A DNA stretch of 6,113 nt. It comes from an uncultured Chloroflexota bacterium. GTDB lineage: Bacteria > Chloroflexota > Anaerolineae > Aggregatilineales > Phototrophicaceae. Shown here one piece after another: positions 1 through 6,112 of this stretch. Every line of letters starts with the position of its first letter. Position 1 is the stretch's first letter. Made by a program: the position numbers and the translations under genes. Under the pieces are notes generated by a model that did no database searches, was not told the origin of the DNA, and was given only the letters and a program-made list of their open reading frames with translations. Location: positions 1 through 6,113 of the forward strand of contig CAIVEA010000745.1 in the NCBI GenBank assembly GCA_903904765.1, read 5' to 3'.

Positions 1-303
1 AACCGCGTGTGGGAGGCCCGGTTCCAGCGCATCAACACTGCCGAGCTGAACCGGATGCTGCGGGAAGCTGTACAGAAGCATCCGCCCCCAACCAGCGGAA
101 CGAAGCGCCTCAAGTTGATGTACCTCAGTCAGGTTGCTGTGAACCCGCCCGTTTTCCTGTTTCATGTCAACGACACGCGATTGGTGCATTTCACCTATCG
201 TCGTTATCTGGAAAACCAATTGCGGGAGGCGTATGTTTTTGAAGGCACGCCCATCCGTATGAGCTTCCGCCCGCGTGATGGCATGTTGGAGGACAAGAAG
301 TAG
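1..303 (+). CDS. der: Ribosome biogenesis GTPase Der (EngA), C-terminal part, 5' end outside the window
   Basis: This is the end of a plus-strand gene that is already open at base 1 in frame 1 (N-R-V-W-E-A-R-F) and stops at TAG 301-303. The 100 visible residues match the C-terminal KH-like domain of Der, the double-GTPase that acts in late 50S ribosomal subunit assembly in the cytoplasm. Family landmarks visible in order are RINTAELNRMLREAV, a KHPPP turn, KRLKLMYLSQV, NPPVFLFHVN, the SYxRYLEN-type motif here as TYRRYLENQLREAY, and FEGTPIRMSFR close to the end. The short basic tail ending DKK is normal for the family. Both G domains (P-loops, switch regions) lie upstream of the window and cannot be judged. 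The GTG at 7-9 is an internal valine codon, not a start. The gene is convergent with the minus-strand genes and is followed at once by a strong terminator. Identification is by motif recognition and is very likely correct. Confidence 0.95.
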   Translation, partial: NRVWEARFQRINTAELNRMLREAVQKHPPPTSGTKRLKLMYLSQVAVNPPVFLFHVNDTRLVHFTYRRYLENQLREAYVFEGTPIRMSFRPRDGMLEDKK

Positions 304-322
304 CAGGGTTTCCGTACAAACC

Positions 323-354
323 GGACACAACGCAAGTTGTGTCCTTTTGTTTTG
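323..354 (+). terminator. Rho-independent terminator of der
   Basis: A perfect 9-bp stem (GGACACAAC at 323-331 with GTTGTGTCC at 336-344) closes a GCAA tetraloop and is followed directly by TTTTGTTTTG (345-354). It begins 20 bases after the der stop codon, in the right orientation for der. Read on the minus strand the same stem is followed by GGTTTGTACGG, with no T-run, so it is at best a weak terminator for the convergent cyclase gene. A small second inverted repeat (GGTTT 307-311 / AAACC 318-322) abuts it on the der side. Confidence 0.9.
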
Positions 355-366
355 TCGCCTTTTGCG

Positions 367-1944
367 TTATTCCGGCTTCAGGCCGACTAGTTCATAAGCG
401 AACGCTGCTTTCTTGCGCCCACGTATTTTGACTTCGCCTAACGGTTGCGCTTGCACCAGATCGCCCAGCCGTTCCACCACGACCCCCTCTACCCAGATTT
501 TCCCCGGTTGCGCCAGTTCTTGCAGCCGTTTGGCAGTATTTACCACATCACCAATCGCGGTGTAGTTCATCGCCCGGTCTGTGCCGATGTAGCCCACCAC
601 CGCTTCGCCCACGTTCACGCCGATGCTGTAATACAGATTATCGCCGCGTCGCACTCGCATTTCCTCGCCAGCACGCATCAGCGCCAGCGCCGCATCCGTG
701 GCGCGGTGTACATGGTCGCCTTGTTCTTTGGGCGCGTTGAAAATCGCCATCAGCCCGTCCCCAAAGAACTTATCCAGCGTGCCATCCCACGCCAGAATGA
801 TCTCCGCCGCCAGACTGAGATAGTCATTCAGCATTTCCACCACTTTTTCGGGTGGCGCGTTTTCGCTCCAACTGGTGTAGCCGCGAATATCTGCGAACAA
901 CACGCTGATTTCCTGCCGGGTGCCGCCTAGTTTTAGGTCTTCGGGGTGCGAGAGTACCCGGTCTACCACTGAAGGCGGGACGAGCCGTTCAAACGAGCCG
1001 CGAATCTGTTCGTTCTCGCGCTCTTTCGTCATGCGCAACGCCTCGAAGTTACGGGCATTCTCGATGGCGATACTAGCATAGTCCGTCAGTGTGCTTAACA
1101 GGGCGCTATCGTGCCGTGTGAAAACATGCGATTTCGGCGTGATGTTCCCTACGCCCAGCACGCCGATCACCTTGCCGCGCAAGATCATTGGCGCATAGGC
1201 AACGGTATAGCCGTTGATGCCTGTCTGTGCCATCTGGTCAGGATTCAGCGTAAGAGGTTGCCCTTGCTTCAACACCTGAACTGCAATCGGATCATTCGCA
1301 TCATGGTTGGCGGGGCGCGATTGTCCAGTGTTGAGTTTCTTCTGCGCCTTGCACCGTAAATTCGAGCTTTCCAACAGGTAGATGAACCCTTCTTCGGCCT
1401 GAGCGATCTGCGTAGCAGCGTCCACGATGCGCGGCAGCAGGTCATTCATATTCGCCAGTTCGGTTACGCTCTTACCCACCACATATAGCACGTTCATTTC
1501 TTGCAAGCGGCGCTGCATATCGCGGTTGGCGGTCAGCAACCGTTCGGTGAGCGCCTCTTTTTCTTTGCGTAGGCGCACTTCCGTCAGGCTGCGTTCAATC
1601 GCCTCCAGCATTTCTTCGGGCGAGTAGGGCTTTTTCACGTAGTCACGCACGCCCAGCCGATACACTTCGATGGCGACATCTTCTGAGCCGTGAAATGTCA
1701 TCAGAATCACGGGGATGTCCGCGCCCACTTTGGCGAGGTTCTTGAGGACATCAATTCCGTTCATGCGCGGCATCTGCAAATCCAGCAAGATTAAATCCGG
1801 GTGCAGTTCCAGCGCCAGATCAAGCCCTTCTTTGCCGTCTCGCGCTTCTATCGGCTGGAATCCGTTCGGTTCCAGCACATATTGCACCAGAAATTCACGG
1901 TTCTCTTTGCCATCATCACAGATCAGGATGCGTTCGCCAGCCAA
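367..1944 (-). CDS. Receiver-GAF-class IIIb adenylate cyclase (response-regulator adenylate cyclase)
   Basis: The 525-residue cytoplasmic protein is predicted to make cAMP from ATP under control of a phosphorelay. Residues about 5-120 form a receiver domain with the acidic pair D10/D11, phospho-acceptor D55 (LILLDLQMPRMNG), T83 and the K105-P106 pair. A helical, coiled-coil-like linker (about 120-155) leads to a GAF domain (about 155-300), then a signalling helix and the SFERLVPPSVVDRVL lead-in typical of cyclases. The catalytic domain is about 345-520: metal ligands D352 (FADIRGYT) and D396 (FFGDG), purine-binding K392 and T462 (YTAIGD), and transition-state N469 and R473. All six key positions are present, so activity is expected. 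Threonine instead of aspartate at 462 marks class IIIb, whose studied members are often bicarbonate-responsive; that response is inferred here. The start is TTG, chosen because no other start lies between it and an in-frame stop at 1984-1986, because the receiver fold begins at once, and because an AAGG lies 8 bases upstream. No transmembrane segment, HTH or partner kinase is seen. The cognate kinase and the GAF ligand are unknown. Confidence 0.9.
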   Translation of the reverse strand: MAGERILICDDGKENREFLVQYVLEPNGFQPIEARDGKEGLDLALELHPDLILLDLQMPRMNGIDVLKNLAKVGADIPVILMTFHGSEDVAIEVYRLGVRDYVKKPYSPEEMLEAIERSLTEVRLRKEKEALTERLLTANRDMQRRLQEMNVLYVVGKSVTELANMNDLLPRIVDAATQIAQAEEGFIYLLESSNLRCKAQKKLNTGQSRPANHDANDPIAVQVLKQGQPLTLNPDQMAQTGINGYTVAYAPMILRGKVIGVLGVGNITPKSHVFTRHDSALLSTLTDYASIAIENARNFEALRMTKERENEQIRGSFERLVPPSVVDRVLSHPEDLKLGGTRQEISVLFADIRGYTSWSENAPPEKVVEMLNDYLSLAAEIILAWDGTLDKFFGDGLMAIFNAPKEQGDHVHRATDAALALMRAGEEMRVRRGDNLYYSIGVNVGEAVVGYIGTDRAMNYTAIGDVVNTAKRLQELAQPGKIWVEGVVVERLGDLVQAQPLGEVKIRGRKKAAFAYELVGLKPE

Positions 1945-1952
1945 TCTGCCCG

Positions 1953-1957
1953 CCTTA
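1953..1957 (-). promoter_or_regulatory. Ribosome binding site supporting the TTG start of the cyclase
   Basis: The minus strand reads TAAGG here, 8 bases before the TTG at 1944-1942. It matters because the start codon is TTG and no ATG or GTG alternative exists upstream in the open frame. Confidence 0.5.
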
Positions 1958-2023
1958 CTTGTTGAATGCCTACTGGAGTGACATTAAAAGTATAGTCGCA
2001 TCTTGAACTTTCGGCATCTGTTC

Positions 2024-4819
2024 CTACAACAATTGCATCTCGTCCCAGTTATCGCCAATCTGAGCGTTCGCCCGCAGCGGCGCGTCCATCATGTATGCGC
2101 CTTCCATCACCCGTACCACCAGATCACGAGTCGGCTGAATCTCGTCCTCTGGTACTTCCAGCACCAGTTCGTCATGCACTTGCAAAATCATGCGCCCACG
2201 CAGTCTTTCCTGCGGCAGTGCGGTGTACAGATCAATCATGGCGCGTTTCATGATGTCGGCAGCCGTCCCCTGAATCGGCATATTGATAGCGACCCGTTCA
2301 TCAGCCTGTATCGCGTTCTGGTTCGCTATCCCTTTTTGCAACAACGGGAACTCGCGCCGCCGCCCGAATAACGTATAGATTGGCCCTTGCCGTGCCGCCT
2401 GCTTAGTGTCGTCCAGATATTTCTTCACGCCCGGCAACCGTGCAAAATACGCTTCGATGAACGTTTTCGCCTCCGCCAGCGTCAGGTCGCTATCTCGCGC
2501 CAGCCGGAACGCGCCCATGCCGTAAATCAACCCGAAATTGACGCGCTTGGCGAAGCTGCGCTGATTCTTGGTCACGCTCTCTAACGGGATTCCGTACACG
2601 GCGGCGGCGGTGGCAGCATGAATGTCTTGCCCCTGTGCAAACGCTTCCAGCAGGGTTTCATCCTTGCTGATGTGCGCCAGTATTCGCAGTTCCACCTGAC
2701 TGTAGTCCACCGAGAGCAACTTTTTGCCCGCTTCCGCCACGAACGCCCGCCGCACCTCGCGCCCCAGATCGCTGCGGATGGGGATGTTCTGCAAATTAGG
2801 CGTGTTGCTGCTGATTCGTCCGGTACTCGTCCCTGTCTGGTTGTAGCTGGTATGCACCCGCTTGGTCTCCATATTGACCAGTGCGGGCAGCGCGTCCACA
2901 TACGTGCTTTTCAGTTTGGCGACTTCGCGGTAATCGAGGATTTTCTCCACAATCGGGTGTGCGCCCTTCAGCCCTTCCAGCACCGTTGCATCGGTGGAGA
3001 ATCCGTGCGTGGTCTTTTTCAGCCCTTGCGCGGGCAGTCCCAGCTTGCCGAATAGCACATCATTCAACTGCTTGGGGCTGTTGATGTTGAACGACCCGTA
3101 ACCTTCGCTCAGATCATATATCTTCTGTTCCAGCGCCGAGAGCATGTCCTGCATCCGTTCGCTCAAATTGGCGAGGTAGGGGATGTCCAACCGCACGCCC
3201 GCCCGTTCCATCGCGGCGATCACCGGAATCAGTGGCATTTCTAGCGTTTGCATCAGGTTGAGCAGGTCAGCTGTTACCAGTTCCGATTGCAGCTTTTCGG
3301 TCAGCCGCAACGTGATTCCCGCATCTGCTGCCGCGTAGGGCGCGGCGCGTTCAATCGGCACGGTGTCCATTGTGATCTGCTTCTTGCCTGTGCCGATCAG
3401 GTCGCTGATCTCGGTCATGTTGATGCTGAGTTCTTGTCGTGCGAGGTTCTTCAGCCCTAAGAACTTGCTTTCCGGGTTTCGCAGCCATTCCGCCACCATT
3501 GTGTCGAACGTGACCGGACTCACATCCAGCCCGTACCGTTGGAGCATGACCACATCATAGCTGGCGTTGTGTGCCACCTTGCCAATCGCCGGGTTCGTCA
3601 GGGGTGGGCGCAGCGCCTCCACCACTTGTTCCAGCGGGAGTTGTTGTTGTTCCGGTTCGGCGGCCAGCCCCAGCAACAGCGGTTGCTCCACCACATGCCC
3701 GATGGGGATGTAGTAGCCGCGTTCCCCGGATACTGCCAGCGATATCCCCACCAACCGCGCCGCCATCTGGTCGGTGCTGGTGGTTTCGGTGTCGAAGGCG
3801 ATCAGCCGGGCGCTGTTCATCACGTCCACCAGCTCGCGCAGCGTCACCATATCGCGCACGATCACCGTTTCAATGATTGGCTCGGATGGTTCTTCGGCGG
3901 GCGCTTCGGTGGGGGTTGCCGCTTCCGTTGCGAACATTGTGAGCTGCGCTGCCGCTTTGGGCAGTAAGTTACGCAGTGTTCGGAACTCCAGTTCACCGAA
4001 CAGCGCGTCCACCGTCGCCACATCAAAATCGTGCGAGATGCAGGCTTTCAGATCGAGCGTGATGGGGACATCCCGCCGGATTCGCGCCAGATTGTGGCTG
4101 AGGTAAGCCGCGTCACGCCCTTCGCTCAGCTTCTTCTGATTCGCGCCTTTGATCTCGTCCAGATGGGCGTACAGGTTATCAACCGAGTGATACTGCTGGA
4201 GCAGGGTGGTCGCAGTCTTGTCTCCGATGCCCTTCACGCCGGGGATGTTGTCAGACGTGTCGCCCACCAGCGCCTTCAGTTCCACCAGTTGCAGCGGTTC
4301 AAGGCCGTATTCCTCGCGGAACAGCGCCACATCATACACGACATCATTTTCGCCTCTGCGCGGCAACTGCACATGGATCGAGTCAGTCAGCAGTTGCAGC
4401 AGGTCACGATCTCCGGTCACGATCTGCACATCCACACCCTGCGCTTCGGCCTGTGGCGCAATTGTGCCGATCACATCATCCGCCTCGTAGCCATCCAAAG
4501 CCAGAATCGGCATGTTGAAGGCCGCCACCAGCGTTTGTATGCGGTCAATTTGTGGGCGCAAATCGTCCGGCATTTTCTCGCGTGTGCCTTTGTACTCGCC
4601 ATACAGTAGGTCGCGCCCACTCAAGCCGCGATCAAAGCTGACGGCGATATAGGCTGGTTTCACTTTTTGCAGGATGTCTAGCAGTGTGCGGGCGAAGCCG
4701 AAAATCGCTGCCGTAGGTTCTCCTGCGCGGGTCTGAAAGCCGGACTTTTGCAGCGCGAAATACTGGCGATAGGCCAGCGCATGACCGTCTATGAGTACGA
4801 ATAACGGGCGGGAGGCCAT
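2024..4819 (-). CDS. polA: DNA polymerase I with 5' nuclease and proofreading domains
   Basis: The 931-residue enzyme synthesises DNA during repair and Okazaki-fragment maturation and removes RNA primers. The 5'-nuclease domain (about 1-285) has D11, D63, E112/D114/D115 (YEADD), D137/D139 (TGDRD), D187/D190 (GDTSDNIPG) and the helix-hairpin-helix GVKGIGDKTA. An Ala/Pro/Glu-rich linker (about 292-316) follows. The 3'-5' exonuclease domain (about 318-510) keeps ExoI D343/E345 (FDTET), ExoII D422 (HNASYD) and ExoIII Y495/D499 (YAAAD), so proofreading should work, unlike in Taq-type enzymes. The polymerase domain (about 525-931) has TGRISSNTPNLQNIPIR, motif A D705 (VDYSQVELR), motif B R754/K758/F762/Y766 (KRVNFGLIYG) and motif C H882/D883/E884 (QVHDE). 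F762 matches the E. coli residue at the site that governs dideoxynucleotide discrimination. The start chosen is ATG 4819-4817: the nuclease fold begins immediately (MASRPLFVLIDGHA), a GGGGT lies 6 bases upstream, and the length is near the 928 residues of E. coli Pol I. An upstream in-frame ATG at 4873 would add 18 non-conserved residues. It sits 94 bases after the 388-residue gene. Confidence 0.97.
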   Translation of the reverse strand: MASRPLFVLIDGHALAYRQYFALQKSGFQTRAGEPTAAIFGFARTLLDILQKVKPAYIAVSFDRGLSGRDLLYGEYKGTREKMPDDLRPQIDRIQTLVAAFNMPILALDGYEADDVIGTIAPQAEAQGVDVQIVTGDRDLLQLLTDSIHVQLPRRGENDVVYDVALFREEYGLEPLQLVELKALVGDTSDNIPGVKGIGDKTATTLLQQYHSVDNLYAHLDEIKGANQKKLSEGRDAAYLSHNLARIRRDVPITLDLKACISHDFDVATVDALFGELEFRTLRNLLPKAAAQLTMFATEAATPTEAPAEEPSEPIIETVIVRDMVTLRELVDVMNSARLIAFDTETTSTDQMAARLVGISLAVSGERGYYIPIGHVVEQPLLLGLAAEPEQQQLPLEQVVEALRPPLTNPAIGKVAHNASYDVVMLQRYGLDVSPVTFDTMVAEWLRNPESKFLGLKNLARQELSINMTEISDLIGTGKKQITMDTVPIERAAPYAAADAGITLRLTEKLQSELVTADLLNLMQTLEMPLIPVIAAMERAGVRLDIPYLANLSERMQDMLSALEQKIYDLSEGYGSFNINSPKQLNDVLFGKLGLPAQGLKKTTHGFSTDATVLEGLKGAHPIVEKILDYREVAKLKSTYVDALPALVNMETKRVHTSYNQTGTSTGRISSNTPNLQNIPIRSDLGREVRRAFVAEAGKKLLSVDYSQVELRILAHISKDETLLEAFAQGQDIHAATAAAVYGIPLESVTKNQRSFAKRVNFGLIYGMGAFRLARDSDLTLAEAKTFIEAYFARLPGVKKYLDDTKQAARQGPIYTLFGRRREFPLLQKGIANQNAIQADERVAINMPIQGTAADIMKRAMIDLYTALPQERLRGRMILQVHDELVLEVPEDEIQPTRDLVVRVMEGAYMMDAPLRANAQIGDNWDEMQLL

Positions 4820-4825
4820 CGTATT

Positions 4826-4830
4826 ACCCC
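4826..4830 (-). promoter_or_regulatory. Ribosome binding site deciding the polA start
   Basis: The minus strand reads GGGGT 6 bases before the ATG at 4819-4817. Neither in-frame upstream ATG (4873 and 4846) has a comparable purine-rich stretch before it, which favours the shorter protein. Confidence 0.45.
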
Positions 4831-4875
4831 GATTGTGATTGAACATTTGGGCTATTTTACAGCATGAATGCAACT

Positions 4876-4917
4876 GTAAGCCACTGACCCCTGCTGCAAA
4901 GCAGGGGTACGGCTTAC
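4876..4917 (-). repeat. Two-tier imperfect hairpin spanning the stop codon of the 388-residue gene
   Basis: The outer arms GTAAGCC (4876-4882) and GGCTTAC (4911-4917) form 7 bp. The inner arms ACCCCTGC (4887-4894) and GCAGGGGT (4901-4908) form 8 bp around a 6-base loop. An asymmetric internal loop (ACTG against AC) separates the tiers. The TAA stop of the upstream gene (4916-4914) is inside the outer stem. On the minus strand the hairpin is followed by AGTTGCATTC, with no U-tract, so it is not a classical intrinsic terminator. It may be an mRNA processing or stability structure between two genes, or a REP-like palindromic unit. The base pairing is seen directly; the function is not known. Confidence 0.7.
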
Positions 4918-6080
4918 ATCATGCGCTGGAAATTGATGAATTCTTGAATTTCTTCGATGGAGAGGCTGCGCCCCGGTGTCAGAATCAGGTAGCCATCTGC
5001 CCATAACAACTGCGGGGTCAGATCAGGGTTCTGGGCATGGGCGATTTCGGCAGAACGCGCTTTCAGATCACGCACCACCTGATTCGCGGGCAGATCGGGC
5101 GGCACTTCGGCCTGCATATACACGAAGTCCTCCGCCACCTGTACCGCCTGTATCTTCCAGCGGCGTTCGCGGAGTTGCATCTGCAACCCAGTAACGATGG
5201 CTTGCCCGACATCCTCGCTCAACCCTTGTTCGGGGTCGCGCAGCAGCCACAGGTAGGTGAACGGTTCCAGCGTCAGCGCCGTTTCGGGTACGGGCGCGGT
5301 CGGAACCTCCACCCGCGTTTCTACCGACTGTGGTGCAGGTTCGGGGACGGTTTCGGGGATGTCCCGTAGTGCCTCCAGCAGGCGTTGTCCCTGTTGCCGG
5401 ATGGTGCGAATAGGCGTTGTGCCAGCGAAGATGAGTGACAGCACGAGGTCGCCCACGGTGGGCGTGGAGTACAGCATGTACTCTTTGCCGCTGCTCGGTA
5501 GCACGATGAAGCGCAATCGCGCACCTTCGGGGTCAGCTCGCCAGTCATCGTTGATCGTCCGCCGCAGCTCCTGTGCATCGGCTTTCGAGAGGTGTCCCGC
5601 GTAAGCCACCATTTCCTCGCCGCGTGTGAGCAGCGTGGCTTCGGCGCTAATCTCCAGCGACATCTGCGTGAGGTGCAGTGCCATTTGCGCCAGATAAGCA
5701 TCTTCAGGTGTTAGCGGCGGCAGTTCTTCATCTGCATCGCTGCTTGCAGGTAGTGACCACTCATCCTGTTGCGTGGCGGTGCTGGACTTCGCAGGCAGCG
5801 ACCACTCATCTTGTTGCGCCGCAGTTAGCGCCAGTGCATCGGTGAACGGTGTGCTGGCGTTCGGGTCAATAGGGTCAAGTGCGCTGAAGGCCGGCGCAGG
5901 TTGGTCGGAAGGTGTCCATGTTGCCGGGGTTGCCCAGTCGTCGAGGAAACCGGGCGCAGGACTGGAGTCGCTCATGCTGCCGTCGTCCCAGATCAGTCCA
6001 GCATCGTCCTGTTCTTTGATCGGCGGTTGATCCCACGCAGACGGTGAGGCGACTGGCGTAGTATCCATCAGCGACGACAT
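4914..6080 (-). CDS. Roadblock/LC7-like protein with a degenerate IS200-type (Y1/HUH) transposase-like C-terminal domain
   Basis: This 388-residue protein has no signal peptide or membrane segment. Residues 1-125 are low-complexity, rich in Asp, Pro, Ser and Trp and probably disordered, with a 15-residue tandem repeat (QQDEWSLPA at 89-97 and 104-112). Residues about 125-240 resemble a roadblock/LC7 domain: LLTRGEEMVAYAG, a FIVLPSSGKEYMLYSTP strand pair, then a helix ending IRQQGQRLLEAL. A Pro/Val/Glu-rich linker (about 242-268) follows. Residues about 272-388 follow the layout of an IS200-type transposase: RRWKIQAVQVAEDFVYM where the HUH strand should be, PANQVVRDLKARSAEI like the LKGxSS helix, LLWADGYLILTPG like the LWxxxYFxxTVG segment, and IQEFINFQ like the terminal YIxxQ helix. 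The HUH histidines are F319 and Y321, and the catalytic tyrosine is F381, so it cannot act as a Y1 transposase. Roadblock proteins often regulate small GTPases; any such role here is inference. The ATG at 6080 is chosen because of a TAATG overlap with a possible upstream frame, but the reading frame stays open to the window edge, so a longer protein is possible. The precise function is unknown. Confidence 0.8.
   Translation of the reverse strand: MSSLMDTTPVASPSAWDQPPIKEQDDAGLIWDDGSMSDSSPAPGFLDDWATPATWTPSDQPAPAFSALDPIDPNASTPFTDALALTAAQQDEWSLPAKSSTATQQDEWSLPASSDADEELPPLTPEDAYLAQMALHLTQMSLEISAEATLLTRGEEMVAYAGHLSKADAQELRRTINDDWRADPEGARLRFIVLPSSGKEYMLYSTPTVGDLVLSLIFAGTTPIRTIRQQGQRLLEALRDIPETVPEPAPQSVETRVEVPTAPVPETALTLEPFTYLWLLRDPEQGLSEDVGQAIVTGLQMQLRERRWKIQAVQVAEDFVYMQAEVPPDLPANQVVRDLKARSAEIAHAQNPDLTPQLLWADGYLILTPGRSLSIEEIQEFINFQRMM
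5746..5818 (-). repeat. In-frame tandem repeat, period 45 bases
   Basis: Two 28-base units, 5746-5773 and 5791-5818, match at 25 of 28 positions and are offset by exactly 45 bases, or 15 codons. They encode the duplicated QQDEWSLPA segments in the disordered N-terminal region of the 388-residue protein. The three mismatches are all C/T transitions, and the nine-residue core is unchanged. Confidence 0.85.
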
Positions 6081-6112
6081 TACATGCTCAAAATGCGCTG
6101 AGTTGGCCTGCG
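6080..6112 (-). CDS. Possible 3' end of an upstream gene, overlapping the next start as TAATG
   Basis: Read on the minus strand from the right edge, one frame gives RRPTQRILSM and then TAA at 6082-6080. That stop shares its last A with the ATG at 6080-6078. TAATG is a common translational-coupling junction in bacterial operons and would explain why no good ribosome binding site precedes this ATG. Only ten codons are visible, so this could be chance. The product cannot be identified. Confidence 0.3.
   Translation of the reverse strand, partial: RRPTQRILSM

Noticed and set aside
445..930. A 161-codon plus-strand open frame
   Set aside because: It lies wholly antisense to the cyclase catalytic domain, which has all its key residues. 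The composition (His, Arg, Phe rich) is that of a shadow frame.
1989..1994. TATACT on the minus strand as a -10 box for the cyclase gene
   Set aside because: No acceptable -35 element lies 16-18 bases upstream and there is no extended -10 TG. A single hexamer is not enough.
3539..3967. A 142-codon plus-strand open frame with Gly/Phe/Arg-rich tail
   Set aside because: It is antisense to the polA linker and proofreading domain. The repetitive tail is the complement of the Ala/Pro/Glu-rich linker.
4031..4609. A 192-codon plus-strand open frame
   Set aside because: It is antisense to the 5'-nuclease region of polA, whose catalytic motifs prove the minus-strand frame. Its product has no recognisable motif and is rich in His, Gln and Arg, as expected from complementing a GC-rich gene.
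4820..4873. Longer polA starting at ATG 4873
   Set aside because: The extra 18 residues resemble no Pol I N-terminus, no ribosome binding site precedes that ATG, and the conserved fold begins right at the ATG at 4819.
4854..4880. Possible polA promoter: CTTACA (4875-4880) and TAAAAT (4854-4859) on the minus strand
   Set aside because: The -10 match is fair but the spacer is only 15 bases, the -35 matches at four of six positions, and it overlaps the foot of the hairpin. This is too weak to annotate.
4876..4917. Intrinsic terminator between the 388-residue gene and polA
   Set aside because: The stem is strong but it is not followed by a T-run on either strand, and it includes the stop codon. 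It was kept as a hairpin of unknown role.
4914..5267. An intact IS200/IS605 insertion sequence
   Set aside because: The transposase-like region is the C-terminal domain of a larger protein, lacks the HUH histidines and the tyrosine, and there are no matching element ends on both sides.
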